Shown here one piece after another: positions 10,401 through 25,400 of a stretch of DNA of 64,000 nucleotides. Source of the DNA: Chrysaora quinquecirrha (lineage: Eukaryota > Cnidaria > Scyphozoa > Semaeostomeae > Pelagiidae); assembly GCA_014526335.1 (NCBI GenBank), contig JACTAT010000297.1:610586-674585 (forward strand), written 5' to 3'. The notes beneath the pieces were generated by a model. That model did no database searches. It worked only from the letters and a program-made list of their open reading frames with translations, and was not told the origin of the DNA. A program made the translations under genes and the position numbers. The first letter of the stretch is position 1; each line of letters starts with the position of its first letter.

Positions 10401-13400
10401 TCATGTTTGTCCAAATGTTTGATCAACAATGTTTGATCTTTTGACAAGAAACGTAAGCCAAGGCTCTGAATTATTGTGTGGAACTGGAAAAATACCTAGG
10501 ATCAAGGTGCGGTCAAAATATTGCATGAAATGAAAATATAGATGATTTATTTTTAAATGACTTTCATGATTTCTTCATTAGTGCAAAAGCCCGAAGGTTG
10601 AAGAAGGAACGACTCCATCGCAAAAGAAAAGAGGCAGAAATGTCGATATTGACCCAAAAGTTTTGAAGAAAAGATTTAAACTGTTAATTGCTGCTGTTAA
10701 GAGCTTCCAGGTTAGTGGTTTTTCATTTAAATTTGTCATTGAAGCTAGGTTTCCACTTGAAAGAGTTGTTGATACGATTGAATATAGTTGGAAGATGTCG
10801 TGGCAATGTAGTGTAATCCAGCTGACTCGTGGTGTCAGGAGCTCAGTGTTGTCAGGGCTCGAACCCAGCCACGGTAACATCACAGCCAGTGTCGAGGTCT
10901 CGATTAGTTAATCTACCACTGAGATCCTTGTGGTTGGCGCTGAAACACCAGTTCCCTTTCACTTTCATCGAGTTCGACTCGCTATTGGCTGAGTGACACA
11001 TGCGGAGCAATTCTCAGAGAGGATTAGCAGTCAAGGCGTTCGGAGCTCATGATCAGCAGGTCGTGAATTCAAATATCATCGGGCAACTTTCCAAAAGCCT
11101 ACAGTCATCTCAGCTGTCCATCCTTCAGAGGTCAGTGAATGAGTTGGAGGCCCCGGTTGCCAGTCCATATCAGCTGTAAAGCTGCTAGAATCCCTGACCT
11201 CTGTCCGAAAGAAGATTGCTTGTTTGATTTCTTTTGATCTATTTGGTCAGCAAGAGCGTCCAAATCAGTAAGAGATCATTATTTGTCATAGAAGATCAGA
11301 GATCATTACAGTAATTTCTAAATAAGGATGATTCAAAACCTTTTTATTATTTTTTTTCAAGGATGATGATGGCCGAATCCTGTCTGACATTTTCATGAAG
11401 CTACCTTCAAAAGAGGTTGGAATCTCAGTTCATTTCTATTTAAATTTAAACATATTTATCCTGGGGTTAGTTCCGGTTTAATTTTTCCATGTGTCTCACA
11501 ACGAGGCGCAAATAACTTTTGGTAGAATTCTTTCATATTTTGAAAAAACAATTCTGAAATTTTCTTTAATTTTATTTTTTCCAGGAATACCCTGATTATT
11601 ACAAAGTCATATCGCAACCAATGGATATAACCAAAATCCAGGAAAATGTTAATAATGGAAAGGTATATGTTCTATTTCATGGACTATTTCATTGGATAGA
11701 ATTCGCAACGGTAACAGGTCAGCTTGCCCCACTACCAACTCGCCCTGCTTTATCATTGTCAACTGGGAACTCTTTCAAGTCAGTTGACTAGAAACCTTTG
11801 CGACTAATGCCAGGATAATGCTGTTCAGTCTGCCAACGGATAGGACATCCGCAGCTGGGGGACTTAGACCTAGTTTAGACGTCGTACTATAGTCGCATCT
11901 TGCCAAAGATAATCCGGCACGGGACTGGCTCAGCACTTGGCACGACAACTCAAAGACTTGTCGTATCCATCTTATCTGCATTCTCTTGACCTCAGTTGCA
12001 AGGTCTATTCGTCGGGCTTGCAAACGAACGATGAGCGTAGACCTGGCAGCCACGTCTACACGCGACATTTGGTACGGCAATGTATTGATGTCTGAATCAA
12101 CGCTGGGCTAGTGTCGAGTCACTCCTATGCGACACGGCAAAATTGGTCGTGCAAAGACTTAAGCTCGAGCTAAAATCACTTGTTGATTCAGATCCAGACG
12201 CCGTGCCTGCCAGAGATAAGAGAGTGCGTCGCCGTCGGACCGCCATGCCCGCCTTGTTAGACTAGAGACGGCGCAACTCTAGCGCAGCTAAGTCTTAGTC
12301 TTCATCACGTCAGCCCTGACCAGTGTGCAACCTCAAAGCTTTCATCATGTTTTAACTTGGATTTTATTTCTTTCTTTTAGTATCACAACGAAGAGAGCTT
12401 TCTGTATGATTTCGAACTTATTTTTGCAAACGCACGGCATTACAATGAAGAAGGTTCAGTGGTTTATCAAGATTCAATCACTCTTGAAAAAGTACTTCGA
12501 AAAAAGAAGAAATTACTGGGCAACATAACTCAAGGTATTTAAATTGCCAGAGAACAAAAAATGAATTAGGCCCTGGCCAAACGATCAAACATTGTTTGTC
12601 AAATATTTGAAATTTGCTTGTCAATTAATGTTTGAGGGTTTGGCCGCGTGAATTAGCAGACTTTTGTTGCACAATGTTTTTGAAGAGCACAAACAGTTTT
12701 TGCTTGACGCAAGCAAAAAAATGTTTCACGAGGATTGTCTTTCGGCAAACAATCAACTATTTTTCTTGACAAGCAAATTTCTAATGTTTGACAAACAATG
12801 TTTGATTTTTTGTCAAGGGCTTTTTCTCAGGCCCTGGCCAGACAATCAAACATTGTTGATCCTTGTTAAGCATTCAAAATGTTTGACCGTTTGGCCACGC
12901 CCAAAAACCTTGCTCGTCCAACATTTTTGCGTGCGTCAAGCAAAAAATGTTTTTGAACTTTTTCAAAAACATTACGCAACAAATGTTGCTTATTTTTACT
13001 TGTCAAACATTTTTTTGTTTTTGACAAACTGCAACATTTCACCACCTAGCAACATTTCTTAGCAACAAGGCTTTCTTTCTTGTGCATGCTTTTGGACATC
13101 AATGTTTTTGGATGTGGCCAAACAGTGAAACATCTATTGTCAAGCAAATTTGAAATGTTTGCCCAAGAATGTTTGGTCGTTTGCGAAGGGCTCGGGTTTA
13201 AGATGGAGCTTTCTAGCGCAACTTGCAGCGGCCGGTTAGCTCAGTCGGTAGAGCGTGGTGCTAATAACGCTAAGGTCGTGGGTTCGAGACCCACACTGGC
13301 CATATGTTTTGTCTTTCTTCCTCTTCTTCTTTTCTTCTTCTTCTTTCTTCTTCTTCTTCTTCTTCTTCTTCTTCATCATTTTCATCATCTTCTTCTTCAT

Positions 13401-16400
13401 CCTCTTCATCATCTTCATCTTCATCTTCTTCATCTTCTTTTTCTTCTTCTTTGTCATCCTTGTCTTCGTCGTTGTCCTTGTCGTCGTCTTCTTCTTCTTC
13501 TTCTTCTTCTTCTTTTTCCTTCTTCTTCTTCATCTTCTTCATCTTCTTCATCTTCTTCTTTTTCTTCTTTTACTCCTTATGAACGTGTATTCCAGCAGTA
13601 ATATCAGCTTTCCCTCTCCCTTTTTAGGACAACACTGGCCGAATGCTTTGTACTATCTTTGGAAAACTTCCTGCTAAATCTGTAAGTAATTACTCGATTT
13701 GTAGCTTCAGGTGAATAGAAAGATGTTTCTAGATATTTGTATCTATGTTCAATTTAAATTAATTTATTTTTTGAATAAGTGGTTATTTAAGTAGGGTAGT
13801 TAAATTTTAGGACATGTACAAATGAAGTTACTTTTCGGGATTTAATATGCTTTCCTCTTTGTTTTTGAAAGGACTATCCAGATTATTATGTGCTGATCAA
13901 GAAACCGATTGATTTGACGAAAATCTCGGCGAAAGTCGAAGCTGGACAGGTATATGGGTTCTAATATTATTTTAATATCAAGCTAAACATAGTAACGCTT
14001 TCAATCTCCGGTTGGATGCCTCTTGTAACCTTTAATTAAAATTACTTCCTTGTTGCTTCTCTTTTTTGAACTCAAGCTTCTGTAGACTAAAACGTTATAG
14101 GTAGGACCAGGAGACTTCATCGCATAACAACCTTGGAAAAGAGCTACGAACTGAAATCACTACAGAATTAGAAGGACAAGTACTCCCATTGTGCCATTGT
14201 GGGTTAAAAGTATTCAGAAAGTTCCTGACTCTTAAAGTTTACTTTCTCAGTGATGGTAGGGTAATCGAGTCCCCTGTTCTGGGAGGTCCATCCCCTTTGT
14301 AGGGAGTAGGTGTAGCCTTAGTTGGCTGAAATGGTCTTTCTCCTTTTACGGCAAAGTAAACTATTTATAATACCAGGGTCTGTTCAGAGTCTGTACGTAG
14401 TCAGATAGCTCCATTGGTAGACCAGATCACTGGCATTGACCACAGGCCACTGGTATACAAGGCCAAAGATCTCAGACTTGAGATCTCTACTGGTTGTGTA
14501 AATCTCTAATGTCTTCTCCAATGAGAGAATACTCGATCCTAACCAATAATGACCTATACTATGTCCGAAGATATTTCTACTTTTTATCTTAATTTTGAAG
14601 TTTTGTACCACTCACGGATTTTAACGATCCATTGTTTTTTCTAATTTCAGTATGCAAATATGGATGATTTGGAGCAAGATTTGGTTCTCATGTTTGACAA
14701 TGCTTGCAGATACAATGAACCGGATTCACAAGTTTACAAGGTAAGAAATTTCAGATATTAGATCATTAAGTGACGATTTGTTTTCTTTTTAATTTGTTTG
14801 TTTGTTTGTTTGTTTTTCATTTGTTCATTAGTTCATTTGTTTATTTAATATAGTATATGTATGTTTACTTGTTGATTTGTTGATTTGTTTATTTTTCATT
14901 TGTTTTTGTTTGTTTTTACTTTATTCATTAATCTTTATTTGTTCACCTACTTCCTTATCAACAATTAGTTTATTTATAAAATTATTTATTTGTTTATGGT
15001 GTTTTCCAATCTCATAAGATTTTGCTTTTTTAAGGACGCTTTAACCTTGCAAAGAGAGATGATCAGAAAGAAGGCAGAAATAATTGGTATGTTCTTGTAG
15101 AAGAAATTTGTAACCATCAAGTAACAATCTGTTACAATCCGTAACAATTTATAACAAGTGGTATTGAGGCTGCTGAACCTTCAAAACCTGTTTTCAAATA
15201 TAAAAAAGTCTAGAAAATAACCCAATAAGAATTTCCTTTAAAGAAAATATTAAAAAGATAAAGAACAAAAAAACATCAGTGTTGTACGAAAATAGCTTGA
15301 ATAAGCATCTTTGTCCCAGAAATGTTGGCAAACGTTTAGTGTAGTTATTTTGCTGATTTCCCCCATTTAAGTCTGTTATTTTTCCCTTGGTGCAACGCAT
15401 TCATTAAGCACTGACGGGGGATAGCTTATCGATTAATCATCGACAGAGCTTCATATTTTGAGTAGTTTGTAGTGTGGATAAGTGTTATCATCCCTGAAAA
15501 GCTGGCCGTAGATTATTAAGAATAATGCTGCTGTTGACCCCCGTCTAGCTTGAACGGGGGTTACTTGTTGATTATTACTGACTTTTTATTCACTTGATTT
15601 TTTTAGGCGAATCTGGTGCGGTTGTTCCGGATATTCACGATGTTGTTCAAAAACTGCTTCGTTCGCTTTTCAATAGTTTCATCAATCACAAAGTACGTTT
15701 TGAATTAAGTAAATAAACTCTTGAATTTCATACTAAATGCTTATTTGGGTAGGGTACACGCTTTCAGTGAAGCAAACTTTGACGACAATGGGGCAACTTT
15801 AGGTCCTGGACAGACGATTAAACAATGCTTGTCAAACATTTGAAACCAGCTCGCCAAAACAGTGTTTAACCGTTTGGCTTCATCACCAAACATTTTGCAT
15901 CAAGCTATTTTTGATTTATACAAGCATGAAAGTATTTCAAAACATTTCTGAGCTAATTCTGTTTATCAAGCAATGTTTTCTGACTTAGTCAAACCATGGT
16001 CAAACGGTCGACTTGTTACTAGTAAAGCAAATCTCATATGTTTGGCCAACAATGTTTGATCGTTTTGCCGGGACCCAAGAAACTAATTGGGTGACGTTTT
16101 CAATGCAAATGAATACAGGAGTGAGCACTTATACGAAAGTGCACTTAAAAGAAGGGTAGGGGATATTAAGTTGGAGAGCGATCATAGACAGACATTTTAA
16201 CTATTAAGTTCCTGGTTTTGTCGTTGTTGTCTTTGCTCATATGCCTGTTTTATTTTTCCATTCTAACCCGATGAGCTAACGGGAATCTATTTTTTGAAGG
16301 ATGACGAAGGTCGTTGCTATAGTGACTCCTTGCTTGAATACGAGGTCGTTCCTGAAGCAAACGAGGCTGTTGATGGTGCAAGGTAATTAAGTCATGATAC

Positions 16401-19400
16401 CTGTATATTGATGATTTCTGTAAAATTCCTAGAATATCAGACTGGGGACACAATCAGCGGGTCCATAGAACCCCTGACCGTCGTGATTAAGGATTGCTTG
16501 CTATCTTGCTTGTTTATTACATTATCTTGTAGGAAACCTTTGTCGCTGGAAATCATTCGTAAATTAATTGAGAAGAACGTCTATAAAAGATTGGATAAAC
16601 TTCAGGACGATGTGCTTTGTGTTTTGCAAGAGATCAGAGATGTCAGTCGTACAGACTCAGAGGTAATTCATTTCAACATGTATTGACAGCATTAGGTCCT
16701 GACCAAACGATCAAACTTGCTTGATACAAGGGGTTTGTTGAATGAATTAAGCCCTTTTTTACTGTTTTTATCTTTTTTATCAAAAATGCTCTCAGTATTA
16801 GAATCCCATTGTGATTGATCGAGCAAAATTCTCGCGTTAATCAACCTATTTCTCGTTTATTTTAGATGTATGAAGATGCTATCGAATTGCAAACGTTCTT
16901 TGTCGTGCACCGCGATTCCTTATGTAAAGATGGTCAGCGGTATATGTCACCAGCCCTTCATTATACAAAGCGTAAGTTGCTTGCTCAAATCGAAGAAGAG
17001 AAGAAAACTAAGCAAAACAACGAAGAAAAGGATGATGAAAAACCTGGGTTTGAAGACACCAAGAAACAATCTCAAAAAGATGACCTTGTGGTAAGAACAT
17101 GTTGAATGAATCATCAATTTGTCGAGCGTTCTGCGAAGATAATCTATTCATGAGCATAATCAGAGAAACTTTTTGTATATATTTTCCTTTTCTTATTTTT
17201 GAGGTCCCACCAGAAGATGAGTTGACCTACATTCACGAAATTCATTGCAATGGTAATGAATACAGACCTGGCGATTTTGTCTACGTTCAAATTGGGTTGG
17301 TATCACTTGTCAGTCACTAAATTCCTGTCCTTCACCCCTGCCTGCACCCTTGCCTGCACCCCTCTACTTCCTTTAAAAACTCTGTTTCCCCAAACTATTC
17401 GCTTTCGAAAATTGTGCTCTGAAGTTAATTCAATTCAATTCAAATTTTTTCATTTACCAGTTTTATTGCAAGTATACATACATCCTATAGGACCCATGAA
17501 ATACTAAGCTTAACTAGCCTGGGTCGTATAAGCGGAACTTAAAGAGCTTTGGATAGTTTTCCACTTGAATGTGAAGAACGGGCATCCAGGATAGTCTATA
17601 TACTAATATTGGAATTGCACAACTTGGAATATATTTTACAACGCATCTTAAAAATTTTCATTTCAAATTCCATTCAGATGGAATATGAAATAAAGAATAA
17701 ATTTGATTTGGTTCTAAAAATTAATCCCCAACCGGCTACCCACCTTTACGATTTAATTTTCAGTTTAATTTTTATTTCCTTTCAACTTTTTAGGAAAGAA
17801 GAGCCCCATATCGTGTTCATAGAAAAGCTTTGGGTTGATAAACAAGGGAATCAGGTACGCTGTACAATTATCTTCAATAAATAACATTAAATTAATAAAA
17901 ATAACAACAAATAACAACAAATACAATCTGCAGTATCTTACAAGCTCTACTAAGCTCCCTTAGTGAAATAGAAGCCAATATACACAATGCCATTTAAAAA
18001 GCCTAATATGTACAATAGTGTATATAATAAAGAATATGAAGTAGAAAGTTTTTCTAAGATTAAATTTCTTATTCTTCAGGGAATGTATTGTTGCTGGTTT
18101 TACCGACCAGAAGAGACGTTCCATCTTGCGTCAAGGAAATTTCTAGAAAAGGTACCTATTCTTATATGCCAACCGAAGGCAGTAACCCCCAGACAATCAA
18201 CCATTTCCTTCTGTTTTTCAATGCTTGTCGAGGCTATCCAGGGTGAAGATCTGACATCATTTTTTTACGTTATAGGAATTATTCAGAAGCGATCATTACA
18301 GTCATCTATCACCTTCAAAAATAACTGGGAGATGTCACGTGATGTCGGTCCGAGATTACTTCAAACTTAAACCAGAGGTAAAACTAGACTTACTACATAA
18401 GTCGTAGTTATCTCTATTGAGTTGCATTGAATTGCTAGACGCTTAAACTAACCGAAGAACAACAGCAACATCAATTCAATTCGATGTGAGCGATATTGAG
18501 TGACTTGGGAAGCAAGTCTTAGGTAAAGTCTCGTTATCATAATCACTCGCCAAGGAGGCTACAACATAATGGTGCTCATTTAACGCTTGCATGTCGATAT
18601 AGGTCAATTTAGTCGAGTTTTGCAATGTACGCATAGAATCGCCGCATTTCTTGTGCATGATTTCTGGGACATGCGCTTTTTGAATCACTTTTATCTTATT
18701 TCAGGGGTTTTTAGAAGATGATATTTATGTATGCGAGTCTCGTTATCATGTTAGGACAAGGAATTTCAAAAAAATAAAGGTATAGTACAATATTTTTAGG
18801 CCGGTTCTGTGTAGACAGAAGGAGTTCTCTTTCTCACTTGGACTCATCAGTTAATTCTATTGATCTTCCCGCTGTATCCCACAGGCTGATTGGTGTTGAA
18901 AACACAATGCTAATTCAGCTTCATTTTCTGATTGGTGCATTTCGATCCGCATCTGGGTATAAATTCTACCTTTGTTATTTGTTTTGGTCTGTTTCTGATG
19001 TTTATGCTCTGAGGAGTGTCAGACGAAAAAAGCTTTTAAGTATGTCCAAAAATGTTTCCACTGTTTCTTGCAATTTTGAAATTTTGTACTGCTCAAAGAC
19101 TATTCGTAGTCATATTATTTTCTTTCAGACATGGCCTACTTCTAGTCGTATCCAGCTTATACCAAGAGAAACGACTCCATCGTTAAAGCGAGTAGCTTCT
19201 GTGTTTGCTGCTGACCAAACTAAAAACTTGAAAAGTGGAAAAGATGGCTCCAATGAATTCACTGAGAGCATATTACAAGAATACGCTGCTGTTGATAAAC
19301 CGCGAAACGTTGAACGAGAAATGGCGGGTGGTGAAGAAGGATGTGTCTATTATGAGCAATATTGCACAGCTACTGGCTGTTATAAATTAGGTAATTTAAG

Positions 19401-22400
19401 TTGATTAAGTTCTTGACTTCACTTGACTCGACGTGACTTGACTTGACTTGACTTGACTTGACTTGACTTGACTTGACTTGAATTGACTTGACTTGACTTG
19501 ACTTGACTTGGAGCGCTTTGACTTGACTTGGAGTGCCTTTATATGCCTTGGAGTGCCTTGACTTGACTTGACTTGAATTGACTTGATTTGACTTGACTTG
19601 ACTTGCATTGACTTGGCTTGACTTGACGTGACGTGACGTGACGACTTGACTTGACATGACATGACTTCACTTGACTTGACTTGACTTGACTTGACTTGAC
19701 TTGACATGGCTTGGCTTGGCTTGCCTTGCCTTGCCTTGACGTGACTTGACTTGACTTGACTTGACTTGACTTGACTTGACTTGACTTGACTTGACTTGAC
19801 TTGACTTGACTTGACTTGACTTGACTTGACTTTACTTGACTTGACTTGACTTGGAGTGCCTTGATTTGCCTTGGAGTGCCTTGATTTGCCTTGACGTGAC
19901 TTGACTTGACTTGACTTGAATTGACTTGATTCGACTTGACTTGACTTGAATTGAATTGACTTGACTTGACTTGGAGTGCCTTGACTTGACTTGACTTTTT
20001 AGCATTTTGTTTCTTTCTACAGGTGACAGTGTATATGTACGCTCGGATGAAGAATACCCATATATGGCAAAGATTGATAAAATGTGGACTGATCAAAGGT
20101 GAGCATTTATGATTATGATGCTGATGATGATGATGATAACGCTGACGACAATTATGATGATGATGTTGATGGTGATGATGATGATGAAGATTGTGATGTT
20201 TGCTAATTTTTCGGCTGGTAAAAAGTTCGGTTCGGTTGAGATTGGTCAGTCGTGTGATTCGAATTGATTTGAATGGTCAAAGTCCAAACTGATTTAAGCT
20301 TGAATAAAGTTAGATTAATCACCAGTGCTTGTAGTAAACATCTTTCCTTTTGATATTTTATTGAAAATTTGGAGGAGATAATCCAAGTCAGTTAAACTGT
20401 GGCTAAACTAAGAGACATTTCAAACGCAACATTGTACTCGACTTGTCTCCCAGGGCGGCTTATGGCCTGGCTAAACTAGGAGACATGGTGGAACACTGTC
20501 ATGTGGGAAATGTTCCCTCGATGTCTCCCGGTTTAGCCACCTTGGAAACTTCGTAGCGTACGGAAAAATTTGTATCAAGAGACAAGCAAATGTTTCTGAG
20601 AGACAACAGAAACATTTCTTGTCTCCACGGCTCGGGGGATATGTTGCTGTCTTGTCACCCGCATATTTAGCCCCCTTGGGAGACACATGTCTCCTTTTCT
20701 AGCCAGACCTTCAACATGCGAGCGACAAGCGAGCAACATGTCCCTCGAGTAATGGAACATTTGCGTGTCTCTCGCTACAAATTTTATCGCTTACTGCAAA
20801 GTTTCTGAGTTGGCTAGACTGAGAGACTTCACGACCGACATGTATCTGTTTAGCCAGGCCTTTAGGTTGATGATTGCCGTTTTCTATTCTAGTGGTAGAG
20901 CTTGGTTCCATGGCAACTGGTATTTGCGTCCAGAAGAGGCTAAGCACATGCCGACGAGAATGTTTTATGATCAAGAGTGCTTTCAGAGTAACATTGAAGA
21001 TACTAATCCAATGGCGAGCATCATGGGATTGTGCTTTATCATGCACCTCAAAGATTACATCGTGTGTAAGTTCATTTTTACATGTCATGTCACTACTTTA
21101 CTTTACTTTACTTAGTTTTTCGATATGGTAATCCAATACCATCTAGTACTCTCTAACTAAAATATAACTAACTAACTAAATAACTAATTAAATAAGTAAC
21201 TAACTAAATATAAAAACTAGCTAGTTAACTCTGCCATTCCGTTTTATTGGATAACCCCACAACTGAACGGCTACTGTGGTTCCACATTTTCAGATCTGTC
21301 TGCTAATTTAGAAGAAATTAGAAACGTGCTTATTTTATAAAAAAAACGTGCGTGCTTATTCAAGAATGTGCCCTCTAATAGGATACATAAAGTAGATTGT
21401 CTTTCACTTCTTTTTTGTTTTTTATCGTATTTTAGATAAGTATTCTTAAACAATAATAGTATCTAATGATGATGATAATTTTCGTTGACAGGCCGCCCAA
21501 CAGAGATGCCTGAGAGAGATGTATTTTTATGCCAATCAAGATATGATGAAGGAGATGGAACAATCAGAAAAATGAAAGTCATTAAGGTATTCTTTGCCTT
21601 TTTTAAAGACGCGTGTCTTGGTCCCATTTGAATTTCTCTGGAGATAATCTGTGGCTAAATCCTCTTATCCACTTATCCTCTTATCCACTTATCTACTTAT
21701 CCACTTAACAACTTATCTACTTATCCTCTTATCCACTTATCCACTTAACCACTTATCCACTTATCCTCTTATCCACTTATCCTCTTATCCACTTATCCTC
21801 TTATCCACTTATCTACTTATCCTCTTATCCACTTATCCACTTATCCACTTATCCTCTTATCCACTTATCCACTTATCCACTTATCCACTTATCCACTTTT
21901 CCACTTATCCACTCATCCTCTTATCCTCTTATCCACTTATCCTCTTATCCTCTTATCCACTTATCCTCTTATCCACTTATCCACTTATCCACTTATCCAC
22001 TTATCCACTTATCCACTTTTCCACTTATCCACTTATCCTCTTATCCTCTTATCCACTTATCCTCTTATCCACTTATCCACTTATCCTCTTACCCACTTAT
22101 CCACTTATCCACTTATCCTCTTATCCACTTATCCACTTATCAACGTATCTACTAATTCACTTAACCACTTATTCACTTATCCACTTAACCACTTATCCAC
22201 TTATCCTCTTATCCACGTATCTACTAATTCACTTAACCACTTATCCACTTAACCACTTATCCACTTATCCTCTTATCCACGTATCTACTAATTCACTTAA
22301 CCACTTATTCACTTATCCACTTATCCTCTTATCCACTTATCCACTTATCCTCTTATCCTCTTATCCACGTATCTACTAATTCACTTAACCACTTATTCAC

Positions 22401-25400
22401 TTATCCACTTATCCTCTTATCCACTTAACCACTTATCCACTTATCTTCTTATCCACGTATCTACTAATTCACTTAACCACTTATTCACTTATCCATTTAA
22501 CAACTTGTCCACTTATCCTCTTATCCACTTATCCACTTATCCTCTTATCCACTTATCCACTTATCCACTTATCCACTTATCCACTTATCCACTTATCCTC
22601 TTATCCTCTTATCCACTTATCCTCTTATCCACTTATCCACTTATCCACTTATCCACTTATCCTCTTATCCACTTATCCACTTATCCACTTATCCACTTAT
22701 CCACTTATCCTCTTATCCACTTATCCTCTTATCCACTTATCCACTTATCCTCTTATCCACTTATCCTCTTATCCACTTATCCTCTTATCCACTTATCCTC
22801 TTATCCACTTATCCACTTATCCACTTATCCACTTATCCACTTATCCACTTATCCACTTATCCTCTTATCCTCTTATCCACTTATCCACTTATCCACTTAT
22901 CCACTTATCCACTTATCCACTTATCCACTTATCCTCTTATCCACTTATCCACTTATCCACTTATCTACTTATCCTCTTATCCTCTTATCCACTTATCCAC
23001 TTATCCACTTATCTACTTATCCACTTATCCACTTATCCACTTATCCACTTATCCTCTTATCCACTTATCCACTTATCCACTTATCCACTTATCCACTTAT
23101 CCACTTATCCTCTTATCCACTTATCCGCTTATCCACTTATCCACTTATCCACTTATCCACTTATCCACTTATCCTCTTATCCACTTATCCACTTATCCAC
23201 TTATCCACTTATCCACTTATCCACTTATCCACTTAACCACTTATCCACTTATCCTCTTATCCACTTATCCACTTATCCACTTATCCACTTATCCACTTAT
23301 CCACTTATCCACTTATCCACTTATCCACTTATCCACTTATCCACTTATCCACTTATCCACTTATCCACTTATCCACTTATCCACTTATCCACTTATCCAC
23401 TTATCCTCTTATCCACTTAACTTATCCACTTATCCACTTATCCACTTATCCACTTATCCACTTATCCACTTATCCTCTTATCCACTTATCCACTTATCCA
23501 CTTATCCACTTATCCACTTATCCACTTATCCACTTATCCTCTTATCCACTTATCCACTTATCCACTTATCCACTTATCCACTTATCCACTTATCCACTTA
23601 TCCACTTATCCACTTATCCTCTTATCCACTTATCCACTTATCCACTTATCCACTTATCCACTTATCCTCTTATCCACTTATCCTCTTATCCACTTATCCT
23701 CTTATCCACTTATCCTCTTATCCACTTATCCACTTATCCACTTATCCTCTTATCCACTTATCCTCTTATCCACTTATCCACTTATCCACTTATCCTCTTA
23801 TCCACTTAACTACTTATACACTTAACCACTTAACCACTTATACACTTATCCTCTTATCCACTTATCCACTTATCCACTTATCCACTTATCCACTTATCCT
23901 CTTATCCACTTAACTACTTATCCACTTAACCACTTAACCACTTATCCACTTATCCTCTTATCCACTTAACTACTTATCCACTTAACCACTTAACCACTTA
24001 TCCACTTATCCTCTTATCCACTTATCCACTTATCCACTTATCTACTTATCCTCTTATCCACTTATCCTCTTATCCACTTAACTACTTATCCACTTAACTA
24101 CTTATCCACTTCACCACTTATCCACTTATCCACTTATCCTCTTATCCACTTATCCACTTATCCACTTATCCACTTAACTACTTATCCACTTATCCACTTA
24201 TCCACTTATCTACTTATCCACTTAACCACTTATCCTCTTATCCACTTAACTACTTATCCACTTAACCACTTATCCACTTATCCACTTATCCACTTATCCT
24301 CTTATCCACTTATCCACTTATCCACTTATCCTCTTATCCACTTAACTACTTATCCACTTAACCACTTATCCACTTATCCACTTATCCTCTTATCCACTTA
24401 TCCACTTATCCACTTATCCACTTATCCTCTTATCCACTTAACTACTTATACACTTAACCACTTAACCACTTATCCACTTATCCTCTTATCCACTTATCCA
24501 CTTATCCACTTATCCACTTATCCACTTATCCTCTTATCCACTTAACTACTTATCCACTTAACCACTTAACCACTTATCCACTTATCCTCTTATCCACTTA
24601 ACTACTTATCCACTTAACCACTTAACCACTTGTCCACTTATCCTCTTATCCACTTATCCACTTAACTACTTATCCACTTAACCACTTAACCACTTATCCA
24701 CTTATCCACTTATCCACTTATCCTCTTATCCTCTTATCCACTTATCCACTTATCCTCTTATCCACTTATCCACTTAACCACTCATCCACTTATCCATTTA
24801 ACCACTTGTCCACTTATCCTCTTATCAACTTATCCACTTAACTACTTATCCACTTAACCACTTAACCACTTATCCACTTATCCACTTATCCACTTATCCT
24901 CTTATCCACTTATCCACTTATCCACTTATCCTCTTATCCACTTATCCACTTAACCACTTATCCACTTAACCACTTATCCTCTTATCCACTTATCCTCTTA
25001 TCCTCTTATCCACTTAACTACTTATCCACTTAACCACTTAACCACTTATCCACTTATCCACTTATCCTCTTATCCACTTATCCACTTATCCACTTATCTA
25101 CTTATCCACTTAACCAATTATCCACTTATCCACTTATCCACTTATCTACTTATCCACTTAACCACTTAACCACTTATCCACTTATCCTCTTATCCACTTA
25201 ACCACTTAACCACTTATCCACTTATCCACTTATCCACTTATCCTCTTATCCACTTATCCGCTTATCCACTTATCCACTTATCCACTTATCCACTTATCCA
25301 CTTATCCTCTTATCCACTTATCCACTTATCCACTTATCCACTTAACTACTTATCCACTTAACCACTTAACCACTTATCCACTTATCCACTTATCCTCTTA

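Noticed and set aside
10795..10945. tRNA gene on the minus strand
   Set aside because: A and B boxes are present but acceptor and anticodon stems do not pair; treated as a SINE head. The same applies to 8630-8715 and 56818-56890.
13236..13677. Poly-Ser, poly-Phe and poly-Lys/Glu frames
   Set aside because: Frames of the TTC/TCA microsatellite; open on both strands.
19370..20096. SSQVK-repeat frames on the minus strand
   Set aside because: Translation of the ACTTG array; the real coding here is the plus-strand PBRM1 exons on either side.
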